NCBI GenBank assembly: GCA_905221605.1
Contig: CAJNDS010000302.1
Span: 120,001-175,558 of the forward strand
Reading direction: 5' to 3'
DNA: 55,558 nucleotides
Source of the DNA: Symbiodinium natans
Taxonomy: Eukaryota > Sar > Dinophyceae > Suessiales > Symbiodiniaceae
Within the stretch, counting starts at the first letter, position 1. Each line of letters begins with the position of its first letter. The position numbers and the translations under genes were made by a program. This document shows, one piece after another, positions 28,871-41,408 of this stretch. The notes beneath the pieces are model-generated. The model saw only the letters and a program-made list of their open reading frames with translations. It was not told the DNA's origin and did not search any database.

Positions 28871-30825
28871 ATCTTGGCGCAAATGATAAAACAGACGTGC
28901 TTGGCATTCAGAAACTATAACTATCGTAATCGCTATGGGACCTGAGTCTGAATGTTGACCCCAAGACCTATGTGAAGCGAATTTTGCTTGGATCCATTTG
29001 CCAAGGCCGGTAGATGATCCTCTTCAGAGGCTCGCAGCTGCATGTCTGGCGGACTCCATTTGGGGGTGCTAAGTAATTTGCGATGCTGCCTCAGCAGCTC
29101 ACTGCCTGTGGACGTAGTAGGTCTCCTGTGGTCTCCGGCTTAAGGGTCCGAGCGAAGTCAAGCCTGTCTTTTAAGAAAACAGAATAAGTTGTTCAACAGA
29201 CGGATCCGGATCCCATGACTCGTCCATACAGATCATGCAGATTATACAGCTCTGTTTGGGTTGCAAGCAATGTCGGCGATGTGAAGCGCCGTCTATTCAG
29301 CCAGGCCCATGAAACGCGCGAGGGAGGCAGGATGCCCAATCAGGGACTAAGTGACTAAGTTAAGCCTACGGGCTGTCAGAACTTACTTAGAATCCCACCC
29401 TGCCTTCAGGAAGAAAAGTCCAAGAGCACCGCTGCCACGGCCGTCGACCCGTACTCCTTCGATCCGATTGCTGATCGAAGGTTTTTTCGAGTCACTTGGT
29501 TTTCGTTTGAATGTCACGGATGGTTGATGACTGCTATGTGTTATAGCTTGTGCTTGTGCACTTCAGCAACGCACCGAATCTGTAGAGTCTCAGGTCTACG
29601 ATAACCTAGCGCCAAAACGAAGACCTGTGTCTGGGCTCCTTTTGACGTGCGTTTTCACATAGGTACACCCCTAGTCTTAGTTATTCAATCTTCAACCATA
29701 AACCCCAAAAGTTGCCGTTCAGCATCTTACAGGTTCCCAGAGCACGCCCTCCCCCTGCGCCGTCGACGCTGCCTTCACCGGCTTCAGGGACAACGCCTTC
29801 GCCGCCTGACCTTCGGATCCCGAGCGAGCCATCGGGCCCGCCGCCGCGCCCGAGGACGCCCAGGCCGCCTGAGACCCCACCTCCTTTGCACTTGCTGGCC
29901 AACCGCGTCCTGACCAGCAAATCTGGTGCCCTCCTTGTCTGCAGCGGCAGGACCAACGACGGGTTGACATTTCAATGTTTTTCGGTTTGGGGTTTCGGGT
30001 TTCGGGTTTCTGCGGAGGACGGTGGTCGGACGGCGCATATGGTCGGCCCCCAGCGCTGAAGCCACTGGTCATGAATGAGTTTCATGAAATTAAAAGCCGA
30101 AGTGTTGGACACCAGCCCCTGTAACATCGCTAAAGTATGCGTCGGGGTGCAATTTTTCGATGTATACCCAACATATTCGCTTGCTCGAGGCACATCCAAA
30201 GAGAGCGTTGCCGCCAATGACATTGACACCGGCAGAGATACAAGAGATCGAGATGAAGCCGCCGCGCACGAGCCAATGGTTTTGGAAGCTGATTCGTTGA
30301 AGCGCGCGGGTCCACGAAACACGTGTGAAGTCTTGCTTTTCACTTCATGTGCTTGGGAATCCTTGCTGCAGCCCTCGAATTGAACCCGACCCTGAAAAAT
30401 CACCAGGGAGCCCTCAGACTCAGCCAGCCTCGGGACGCAGGCTGCATTCCGTCGATCGTGACGAGCAACAGCCACGGCCTCTGCAATGTGGATTTGCCTA
30501 AACAACTGAACCTAGCAGTGCAGTATGGTCACGAGTACTTATTAATTTAAACAAGCAGTGGTTTCTAACTAGGCTGTTACAGACACACCTCATCATTTCC
30601 CACGAAGCGCCCCCACCACATTGCTACCCTCGACCTCCAGGCACTTGAAAGGCCTTCCAATGCCCTGCAATTTAATAGTATTGTCTGGCTGAGGAAACTT
30701 TCGTGAAACTAGCCACCGCAGTCCAAGGAGGCTGTCCCGGTGTGAGGCTTGTATCTTTTTGGCTCGCATTACTGAGCAAACATCCAACTAAAAGCTTCTG
30801 CTGCGCAAGCAGGCCGCGAGGACAC
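28871..30825. other. Gene-free spacer
   Basis: Contains a Pro-coding, GC-rich stretch (about 29740-29940) open in several frames, and telomere-like GGGTTTC words (about 29987-30010). A short minus frame at 30075-30505 has no recognisable domain. I do not call a gene. Confidence 0.45.
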
Positions 30826-31982
30826 TCAGCCCAGGAACTTCAACAAGGCATCAGCATCATGCTTTGCATTAGAGATGTGGTTCAGGTGAATTTCGGCATC
30901 GCCAGGAAACCGCAAAAGAGACAAGGTTGCGTTCCAACCGGTTTCCAGTTCCATGAGCTGGTTCTTTGTGATAAAGCGTCCCCTGTACTGTAAGCGCTTG
31001 ACCATGGCGTCATTCTCATCGCGGTAGGTCGGAAGGGCCATTGGGACAACCTCAATAGCTGCTCCAACATGCCACCCGGACTCGAAGGCGCATCGTACAG
31101 TGGTCAATACCGCTGCAAGAGTTTTTGTGGCTGCCAGAGCTTTGTCCGCGTACCCGGGCAAGATTCCAGCTAAGGTACTCATACCGTTTCTGACCGACTC
31201 CAACGGGCCAACGACCAGGTCGTACTGTTCCTCGACCGGCAACGCAGCCAGCGAGAACAAGACTGCTCGGGCCCAAGCTTCCACGGAGTCCATCGGAGCA
31301 CCCATACAACTTACTAACAAGGCTGCGGCTGGTATAGCTGCGTGAGCCAGTCATCAGAATCATGACACTCAAGTTTGCAGGAAACAGGCGAGGCTACACT
31401 GTCTTTTATTGAAAAGTCCATATCGGTCTCCTTTCAAAGAGTAACCAAAAGCCAGCCTTCTCCACGTCCATTCCACCACGCCATGTCCGCCTGCCAGGTG
31501 GTGCGGGGCTTTAGAGCAAGGGGGGAGGGGGGGAAGGTGTTCTGCTCAGCTTGGCATGCAATCTCGATGAACTATGGTTTTTGACTAGACAGCTCATCGT
31601 CAAGGCTGTCCACAGTTCTGGTCCACCTTGCCCAGGCTGTGTTGACAAGTATTAATTAGTGAGGCAGGTCTTCGTTTGTGAAACGATTGCTATGTCACTG
31701 CTCACCGGAAAGGTGTCCCAGCACTTCGTCGCCGCGATCGCTGTCGAAGAAGGGAAGGCGCGCCCAATACCATCTCAAGTCGCCGTGAGCCCACCAGCAC
31801 ACGCCATGAGTCTGGCGACGATCAAGCACTGGGAGATAGGAGAAAATGAGACAAGCAACCCTTTGATCAGCGGTAAGGTCTGCAAAGTCCAGGACGATGC
31901 ACGGTAGAATCACCGCTTGAAGGGGTGTCACAATGTTCCCGTTGCAATCACAGATGGCAGGTGGTGGCCGCTTCGGGGGCAT
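30826..31982 (-). CDS. Two-exon gene of unknown function
   Basis: Exon 1 (31982-31706) starts at an ATG (MPPKRPPPAICD) and ends at a canonical donor, TCCG|GTGAGC. Exon 2 (31322-30826) follows an acceptor CCGCAG, and the phases agree (one base plus two), giving about 257 codons. The intron is 383 bp, GT-AG. The protein has a hydrophobic stretch near residues 17-35 (TPLQAVILPCIVLDFADL) and a Trp-rich patch; the second exon is helical (ATKTLAAVLTTVRCAF, ending ALLKFLG). No family is recognised. Further upstream or downstream exons cannot be excluded. Confidence 0.5.
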
Positions 31983-33321
<1,339 letters not shown>

Positions 33322-36300
33322 CTAGGCTGGCGTGGAAGAATCCAAGCTGCGGAGCTTGTCCAACAAATTCTGCTTCTGCTCACTGGATGCCTCCTTCTTG
33401 TTATCCTTCGGCTTGTTGTTGGCATCCTTTCCCTTCTCGTTGTCCTTCTCCTTGTCCTTCTGGTTCTCTTTCGCCTCGGCGTCCTGCTCCTTCTTGTCCT
33501 TCGCATTTGTGTTTGCTTTGGCCTTGGCTTTCGGCGCTGCACTGATCCGCATGGACTCCGGAAGTGCATCTCTGAGGCCCTGCTCGAAGAGGGGGTCGCT
33601 GGGGTGCTGCATTGCCCGGAACACCTGGTTGGCCAACTGCTTTTCCAGCAACTCCTTGTGTTCTGGTGTGTGGCATAGCCCGAAGTAACTCTTCCGCAAA
33701 CGGATAGCTGTCATGGGCAGCGGTGAGGTCCACCCAACCAGCCCCCGAGAAAGAGTGATGCAACTCTTCGTAGAATTCTGTCGGGAGCCCATGCCAGCAA
33801 AAGGGAACCATGCTGGAGGGCTTCGGCCCGGGATCCACTTCCGGCCCCGGGTCGCCATCCACAGTTCCCCCCACGGCGATCAGCGCCTTGCCCAGGAGGT
33901 CCGACTTGCTGGCGTGCTTCACCTTCCAGAGGCTTTCTGGCGGCGTCCTCTCGAAGGGGCCGAGGCAATCAGACGCCGTGCTTCCCGGCACGTGCAGGTG
34001 ATCTTTCGCCACGACCTCGAGCGTCTTCTGGCTGAAGACGTTCATACTCAGCATGGTGGACAACGTAGCAATGCCCTTGACCCGGGCTTTCACCTGTCGC
34101 TCGGACTGCTCCGTTGTCAACACGTACAACTGCGTCTTGACCTTCGGAATTACCTTGCCGCCGTCGTCCACAAAGGCCTTCGAGGCATTGCCTGCACTGC
34201 CCAGGTTCCTGTCGATGAAAAAGAAGGCGGCCTTCTCCGGGATCTGTGGCAAAACGTTCTGCGCCGGCTGGAGCCCCTCCAAGGCTCCCTTGATGCATCT
34301 TTTCAAGTGCTCATCCCTTAAGGGCGGCGGTCTCAAGTGCGGCCTGGACGATGCTTCTCCAGCTCTCGTGACATCGTACAGGACAAGCACGTACTCCTGC
34401 TTCCCAGTGACCTTCTGGGAAAGCGGGTCCGCCCGCAGCAGCTGAGCGACCCCGGAGACGCTGCCAGGGTCACCGTGCAAATTCACATACCTGTCCACCA
34501 AGTTCTTTGCATAGGTGACCCACTGAGCCAGCACGCCTTCCTTGTCGTCCATCTTCTTTGCCGAGATACCAGGAAGCATCATCCCGCCATCCTCCTCGTC
34601 ACTCAAGTCAATGTCCTCCACGTCGATGCCCTTCTTCTCCATGTCTGGCGCTGGCCGGCCATCGCCCTCCGCCTCCAGCGCGGCAACGAACTCATCCATC
34701 TTCTCCTTCACGGGGGAGCGAGTGAGGGCCTCCTCCATGCTGTGCCCGCCATTCTTGGCCTGCTTGATCACTTCGTCGTACTTGTTGTCGAAGACGAGCT
34801 CCTGGACAGGTCTCACTCACAGTCAGGCTTACAGGGGTTTGTGTAATGGCGGTGCCGTTACATTTATTTCCGCTCCTCAAAGAGTTTGACGCCTTTCTGC
34901 GCCGAGTCAGGCAAAGTCCCCACCCAGGACGCGCTGCCCTTGAACATTGCTTTCCTGTACTCCTCGGGGCTTTTCTCCCACGCGTCCATGCGCTTCACGG
35001 CCACCTCGCTGACCTTCAAGTCACGTGCCTGCAATGCAGCATAGGACGAGCAACAACGTAGACTCACCGTGAATCAATAATTTTTAAAAGCCGGAAATTT
35101 GCCTTCTTGATCATGCACCACGCGATCTCCTTCTTGCACATGCACAAGTCAACGATGCCCCTGCCGCCGGGCTGACCCTTTCCTGAAAGTTTCCGGACGC
35201 TCAGCTCGCGCGGAATGGTCCCGCCGTACTGGACCATGTCCGCAATCAGCATGACGGTCCAGTGGATCATGTCTTTCGAGGATGCCCTCTTCACGATGGC
35301 CTGCCACGCGCGCAGAGTAACTTTCCCGAACAATGCAACTCGGAACTGTCCACGTTTTGAAAGAAGACAACAGGCACAACAGGATACCGCAAATATAAGC
35401 AGGCTTTACAACCATTATATGATACACATATTTTTTCCTGTATCCAGAAAATGTACATGTATTCTGGTAATTACTGACTGCGAAAAGATAGCTCAGTGCT
35501 TAGCTAGGTGCTTGGCCCGTGGAGCTAATTTGATTCGCTAATTCACGTTTTAGCTAGACCTAATCAGCTAGCTACGTCTGTAGCTATGCGGTTAACACCG
35601 ATTTCCTCGCTGCTTCGCTACGTACTTTGCCAGTTCGCTGAGAGCTTAGCTAACTGATTAGCGGAAACTCGTTGCTAGCCACTCCGCAAAACACTTACTT
35701 CATTACTCAGAACTCACCAAGTCGTGTTAGTTAATACTTCCCCTTCACCGACTCCTTCATGTATCTTGTCCACCGCCTATCTATAAAGAAGGGGAGCCTC
35801 CAGCTGGTAGATGCTGTCAAACACCGGGCCATTCTTCCAGGCCTCCGTCTGCCTCAAAAACCGCTCCATGTCGTTCTCTGTCAGAAGCCGGTTGTACACG
35901 GTCACCGCCGCGTCGATGAGGCCAACCTTGATGGCTTCCTCCTTGTTGCGGCCGCTCTCAGAGACCTTGACGTTGTCCCTCCACGCGGTCTCCAGCGCTT
36001 CAGCACCCATCGTCTTGCCGCCATGCAGCTTCTCCAACATGGCCTTCGTCTCCATGATGGCCAATATCTTTTCGATTGTGCTCAATTTGGCCGTCTCACC
36101 GATCTCCATCATGTCCTCGCGGCATTGGTGCGAGGCCCACAACCGCTTCTCCATGCTGTCGACGTACTTCACTTCCATGGATGCGCACAAGAAGAGATCC
36201 CGCCATTTCTGCAAGTCCTCTTCCCCTAGGCTCGCCTTGATGTCTCTGGCGGCTGCCACCACCGGAGCCCATGCGAACTCAAGCGGGCTGAGCGCCTGTC

Positions 36301-37286
36301 TCATTGTTGTTACACTCTGTCCGTATCTGTAGTCACAGCTTCCAAATCATATCAAACATTTTACAAACGCCGTGCCTCCACGTGGCCTTTCATGTCATCC
36401 GGAAAGTTCCCCGACGAGATGCAACTCTTGATCTGATACGGGAGCTTCCTCTCAGGGGCCTGGAAGAAGTGCTTCACGACATCCTCCAACTTGTGTAGGG
36501 CTACGGAAACCTTGATCGGCGACTGCACGAAGTCCAGCCAGAACAAGTTGTAGCCAGCCTGGAAAATCATTGCGATGCTCAAATTGTGATGTTACCAGAG
36601 GGTCTCGTTGCGTCCACAACGTTTTCTTCTAAGGCTGCTACAGCTTGAAGTACTCTGCTTCCTACCGGTTCTTTTCTACTCTTAGCTACATTGGCAGACG
36701 CTGCACTCAGACATTCTCTATTATTCTTCAAAACACTACTCTTGAGGTCAGGTACTGTCTATTGAAATCTTCCGCACCTACCCAACTTGATGTAGTTTCC
36801 AATGCCCAGTCTAAGCTGTCACCGGCCTCCATGAAGGTCTCTTATTCTTTAAACGCTCCTCTTGCATTCAGCTACTGTCTTACTTCAAGTCTTCCGCAGC
36901 TACCCAGCTTGATGTAGTTACCAATGCCCGTCCTCTAAGCTGTCGCCTCCATTCTCGGTCATGGCTTGCCATGACTCGCGCTTGTACGGCTCCATGCTCA
37001 CGAAGCTTGGGTTGCGTCCTGGCAGGTCCTGGAAAAGCGGGTGGCCAAGGACGACGGCTTTACTCTCCAGGAAGAGCTCCAAGGCAGGGGACGGAGGGAC
37101 TCGGTGATCGATCTCCATGGGCAGAGGTGGCATTTCACCGTCACCCGCAGCAGGCTCTGCCGCGTCCACGGGCAGGGCTGCAGCCTTAGCCTTAGCCTTG
37201 GCCTCAGACTTAGGTCTGCCCTTCGCTTTGGCTTTGGGCGCGCTGTTCGGCGAGGCTGGCTCCGCCCGCGACTTACGCTTGGTCAT
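33322..37286 (-). pseudogene. Six-exon gene of unknown function, copy A (frameshifted last exon)
   Basis: Predicted exons: 37286-36933, 36558-36376, 36295-35798, 35345-35103, 35028-34876 and 34801-33322, all in phase 0. Exon 1 starts at an ATG and encodes a basic Lys/Ala-rich segment (KAKAKGRPKSEAKAKAKA). The other exons encode a mainly helical protein. The last exon carries LVLYDVTRAGEA, a DLTAAHDSY motif and, in another frame, LRKSYFGLCHTPEHKELL, then a Lys/Asp/Asn/Glu-rich tail. The step between these two frames (about 33711-33723) is a +1 shift, so the gene is broken or the sequence has an error. The DLT...YFGL...H arrangement recalls C-terminal segments of a large dinoflagellate family; I know no function for it. 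Confidence 0.6.
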
Positions 37287-37436
37287 GGCGTGAGTGCACT
37301 TGCTTTCAATTGGGCAGCTTGCTCCGTGCTTTCGGATATAATCATAACTACTGCTTACTCAAACCGCAGCACGCTGGTCCTGGCTGATGATCGCACTGCT
37401 TAGGCTTAGTCCCCCACAGCAACAGCAACGGTAGCC

Positions 37437-38350
37437 ATGCCTCGTCGGCCGGCCCGCGAGATTCCGCGCCGCCTGGTCGGAAAGCAAACAGTGAAGCGCA
37501 AAGGCAAAGCAGACCCGCTTCTAGGTGACAGCTGGCAGGAATGGTTGGGAATCATCAAAGACCATGGACCTATGTGGCTCTACGCCGCAACTATCATCTC
37601 TCACGCCTGCTGCCTCCGCATTACCGAGACCCTCATGTTGACAGCGGAGAGCTTTGATTGGTACCGCAACGTGGTTGTCGTCCCACCCCTCAAGGGTCAA
37701 GAGGAAACGGAGAAGGTAATGCCCTCCCGCGCAGTGACGTTGTTCAACGACTGGTGGCGCAACGGCGGCCTCCGAGTGTCTCGCATGAAGAAGCAAGGAA
37801 ATCGCGGCATTGTTCCAGTGGAGGAGACCTGGACATGGCCAGCGCAGGGGTATCTTTTTCCTGCGACCCGTAAAGACTCCAAATTGAAGAGGAGAACCAA
37901 GGACTCAGGGACTTTCAAAGAGAGCTCCTCTTCGGATGTTCTTTAGCACTGTACCTAGCTAAACACATAATAAGCGTGCCCCGGCTCCAACAAGACCCTG
38001 TGTAAGCGTTTACCATGTCCTGGTCTTATTTGTTTGACATTCGTGCCCACACGATACGCACGGAGGACTCCGTGGCCAAGCAGATTGCCAAATTGCGCAA
38101 GAACATCACCAATGCTACGATCAAGAAGGAGAAAGTTCGGAGCCACAGCGCTCGGCACAGAAGTATAAACGACATGAAGGCTGCCGGAATTGATCACGAA
38201 GTTGGAAAACAGTATGCCAGAATCCGAGATGATGGCGTTTGGGCCGGCTATGGACGGCTCTCCGCCTTCCAGGCAGGAACGGCAATGCACAACAACCACG
38301 CGCTGCAAATGGCATGGGTCAATGCGATTCCTGGCCCTGGCAATTTGTGA
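37437..38350 (+). CDS. Tyrosine recombinase, two exons, copy A
   Basis: Exon 1 (37437-37901) and exon 2 (38066-38350) join in phase 0 to 249 codons. The catalytic-core signature of tyrosine recombinases is present: R61 in CLRITETLML (box I), H182-x-x-R185 in SHSARH (box II), and Y217 in WAGYGR. The spacing of 32 residues from R185 to Y217 matches that of XerD-like enzymes. The usual third His/Trp is not obvious, although W214 is near. An N-terminal DNA-binding domain is short or absent. The 164 bp intron has a GA donor and AG acceptor, with AGGACTC at both ends. This is the only well-supported gene of the unit on plus. It may be a Crypton-like or domesticated recombinase; the type is unresolved. 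Confidence 0.72.
37902..38065 (+). other. GA-AG intron with 7 bp direct repeat, copy A
   Basis: Starts GACTCAGGG after ACCAAG and ends CACGGAG before GACTCC. AGGACTC is present at both boundaries, so several cut points give the same mRNA, and none of them is GT-AG. Confidence 0.65.
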
Positions 38351-38774
38351 CACAAACGGCGCAGCACTCAACTGTGTCACGACAAGTGGCCTGGTCGTGG
38401 AGAGCGTTCCACGTGAATTCACCTGCAGCAGCAGCAGCAACATGCGGCAGCTGCTTGGACGGACTGTGAGTGATGCACTGCTCTGTAGAGAGGACATGCA
38501 GCGCATACTGACACGGCATCGGTTTCACCAACTTTTGTTCGTCAAACGCTTGCATACAAAGCGTGCTTCTTGTACCGGTTGCACTCCCAAGGCGTAAAAT
38601 CTAATTAGTTGCAGAAGCTGTTCCGTGGCTCGACCGTTTCTGATATCGAAAGAAATATGATGGGGTTCCAACTTAAAACATTGGGGTTTCGGATTGAATT
38701 CTGCTGCTGCTCCGAGGTCGAGCCTTGCAACGCCCAGCTCCTGCTCTCCTACACCGCGCCACGCTGTGCGGGGC
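38351..38774. other. Tail-to-tail spacer between recombinase and methyltransferase, copy A
   Basis: 424 bp, with a short GCA run (about 38423-38437). It has no supported gene. The copy B counterpart is 48640-49063. Confidence 0.6.
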
Positions 38775-40037
38775 TCAAGAATAACCGTAGAAACTTTGCA
38801 AAGCTGCTGCAAGCACTCGCGCGTAAACTGTACCAGTGAACGCATTGCCACACAGCGCTCCCATTTGGTTGTCGGAAATGCACCAGTTCAGCCCTGAAGA
38901 CGGTAGCCCCTGGAAGCGCAGGAGCTCCGCAGCCGACAGTTGCCGACCGTGGCTCAAGGACCAGAAGGCCAGTTTGTTCCCTCTGCTTCTTGTGATGGTC
39001 GGGCAGTGGTCGAAGTGCATGTTGAGGGATGTGCCAGCAACATCAACAATGGGCGTGTAGCTGATCGGTGGCCGGCGCTGCGCTTCTGCCTTCACCATCA
39101 CGTTCTTCATGGCTTCGAGTATGTTCTTCCGCGCTGTCTTCTGGGTCACATCGTCCAACGGAAAATCAGCCAAGCTGGCTAGCTTCTTCCGGCTTCCAAG
39201 CAAGCTTTCCACGGAACAACGCGGGATGCTGCCAGGCCAACGCAACGTGCGATCACGACCGCACCGGCGCACGGCCACTATGTAAACCCTTTCACGGTGC
39301 TGTGGCAGGCCACCAACCTCTAGGGTGTCCAACAACTTCCAGAATGTATCATACGCTCTGGAGCCGTCGCTGGGCTCAACAATCCTCCGGAGCAACTCCA
39401 GGACTTCCAGCATCACAGCCGCGTGCGTCGTGAGAAGCCCCTTCACATTCTCCAGCACTATGATGTTGGGGAGGTTCTTCGCGCAATAGCTGATGACGTA
39501 GGCCACCAGGAGCCCTCGAGGATCGCCGAGGGCTTGGTTCAAGCCCGCCACTGAAAACGTCTGGCAGGGGAAACCCCCTGACAGGACGTCTACCCTTGGG
39601 GCATCCCTCAGGAATTCTGTAGCCGTGACGTCATTGAAGCTCAAACAGTCCAGGTTCCCTTGCAGGAATCGTCTTGCCGCCGGCTCCTTCTCCACCCAGA
39701 ACTTGCTGGAGAGCCACCAATCGGACAGGTACTCCGAGGTCTTGGCCATCCAATGGTCGGTCCCGAAGCCAGCAAAGCAAGACCCCATGCTTATGTTCGT
39801 CCGCGGCGAGTGTGCGACTCGCGGCAGCGAACTCGCAAGCTCCGGTCGGGCTTCCGTGCCTAACTCTGACACCAACCGTGTCAAGCTCGCAATTGCGCAG
39901 GTCTGCCGACTTCTGGAGGAAGACTTGCTCGTCCGGGCCGCTGGCTTCTTCGCCACGACGGCCTGCTTTGTCGAGGCCTTCTTGACAGCCGCAGCCGGCC
40001 GTCCTCTCGCCTGCCGCCCGGCGTGCCTGGATACCAT
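38775..40037 (-). CDS. C5-cytosine DNA methyltransferase, copy A
   Basis: An intact 420-codon frame. After a basic Lys/Ala/Arg/Ser N-terminus (about 1-80) all core C5-MTase motifs follow in order. Motif I is SCFAGFGTD (86-94), for SAM binding. Motif IV is GGFPCQTFS with catalytic C158. Motif VI is ENV (196-198) and motif VIII is QHRER (246-250). A short target-recognition region (about 265-350) holds TITRSRGNK. Motif IX is RQLSAAELLRFQGLP and motif X is GNAFTG (397-402). The enzyme should transfer methyl from SAM to C5 of cytosine in DNA. It has no chromatin-reading domains, and its compact size is like bacterial enzymes or retrotransposon-borne eukaryotic ones. In-frame TGA three codons before the ATG fixes the start. 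Residue 25 is Gln here and Lys in copy B. Confidence 0.93.
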   Translation of the reverse strand: MVSRHAGRQARGRPAAAVKKASTKQAVVAKKPAARTSKSSSRSRQTCAIASLTRLVSELGTEARPELASSLPRVAHSPRTNISMGSCFAGFGTDHWMAKTSEYLSDWWLSSKFWVEKEPAARRFLQGNLDCLSFNDVTATEFLRDAPRVDVLSGGFPCQTFSVAGLNQALGDPRGLLVAYVISYCAKNLPNIIVLENVKGLLTTHAAVMLEVLELLRRIVEPSDGSRAYDTFWKLLDTLEVGGLPQHRERVYIVAVRRCGRDRTLRWPGSIPRCSVESLLGSRKKLASLADFPLDDVTQKTARKNILEAMKNVMVKAEAQRRPPISYTPIVDVAGTSLNMHFDHCPTITRSRGNKLAFWSLSHGRQLSAAELLRFQGLPSSGLNWCISDNQMGALCGNAFTGTVYARVLAAALQSFYGYS

Positions 40038-41408
40038 GACGGCTCACGGCTCCCGAAAGCTACTTTCAATTTGGTCGCCTTGACCTGCAACATGTCAACA
40101 TAAAATCATGATTCTGGCTCGTACGGCCCGTGCTGGCCAGCAAACCCACAATGGAGCTCGGAGACGTCTCTGATCCCCGTAACAACCATTTGACCGGGCC
40201 CTCGGCCCCCACATTGATGCTTGTTTTTTCGGGTGTTGTTGGAAAACCCACCGCAAGGAAACTCGGAGACGTCTCTGAGTCTCGTAACCACAATGCTGGC
40301 CAGCAACACTGTTACACAGGGTCATGCCACGTCCCAAGACTCATCCTGAAGGCGCTGTTCCCCGGCCTCGTCCCAGAGCTCTGGCTCCAAGATTTCCGAC
40401 CTGTTGGGTTTAGGGTTTAGGGTTTAGGGTTTAGGGTTTAGGGTTTGGGGTTTGGGGTTTGGGGTTTAGGGTTTAGGGTTTAGGGTTTAAGGTTTAGGGT
40501 TTAGGGTTTAGGGTTTAGTACATTAACTATGTCCAACAACAACTCACTCTGTTGCCTGCTGCCCCCTTACGCATCTCCCCAGCTGCCCCTTTTGGGCTGG
40601 CCTGCTTTGCAGGCTGAAAATCACCCTGCCCGTGGCTTGTGCCTTCCCTGTGTGATCATACATCAGTCACGTGTGTGTGGTACTCGTCATCAATCATCAT
40701 ACTACAAGCCACAAACACCCAAGGTAGTGTGCTTCACATCCATGCGTGCCAGCTTCGTGATAAAAGTCTCCCGGGTGAAAACGCAGTTGGAGCCCAGCTC
40801 TTGCACGAAACTTTCCTCCGGGGCAGCACACACGCTCAGATAATTTTCCAGATCATGCAGACATACTTCTCCAACGTGTCAAACTTGAGTATTTAGGAAA
40901 CTTCGTTAAACTCTAGTTACAAACTGCCACGAGAGAGCTAAGTGATTAGCAAATCGCATTGCCCCACGTACCTATGGATCGCTAACTCTAGCTACGTTAT
41001 CTGCAAAACACCTCATCATGCAGTAGCTAAGTGGTTACCTACGACCTACGTGGCTTACTTCTTCATTGTCGTGTAAACGATTTGATAAGTACTCTAAGTA
41101 CTTAGGGTTTAAGGTTGAGGGTTTAGGGTTCAGGGTTCAGGGTTTAGGGTTTGGGGTTTGGGGTTTCGGGTTTCGGGTTTATGTGCACGTGTGTGTGTGT
41201 GTGTGTGTTTCCCTGTAATGTGTGTGTGTGTGTGTGTATCTGTGTCTGTGTGTGTGTGTGTCTCTGTCTCTGTCTCTGTCTCCGTCTCCGTCTCCGTCTT
41301 CGTCTCTGTCTGTGTCTCTGTCGGTGTCTGTGTTTCTGTCTGTGTCCGTGTCTGTGTCTGTCTGTGTCTGTCTGTGTCTCTGTGTGTGTGTGTGCGTGTT
41401 GTCTGCCA
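40038..41408. repeat. Spacer or intron with telomere-like arrays and GT microsatellite, copy A
   Basis: Contains (TTTAGGG)n variants at about 40404-40518 and 41102-41180, TAGCTA-type words (about 40930-41060), and a (TG)n/(TCTG)n microsatellite (about 41187-41397). No gene is supported. A CGGAGACGTCTCTGA word occurs twice (40158-40172, 40263-40277), both in the same orientation and internally palindromic (GAGACGTCTC). Confidence 0.65.

Noticed and set aside
28085-28920. Overlapping frames on both strands at 28085-28920
   Set aside because: The palindromic hairpins make both strands open and give repeated peptide words; no domain is visible.
29647-30072. Pro-rich frames on both strands
   Set aside because: GC-rich low-complexity stretch open in several frames, no splice sites or domain recognised.
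38949-38957. TGGCTCAAG as a relict spliced leader
   Set aside because: It lies inside the methyltransferase coding region and is explained by coding sequence; nine bases match by chance.
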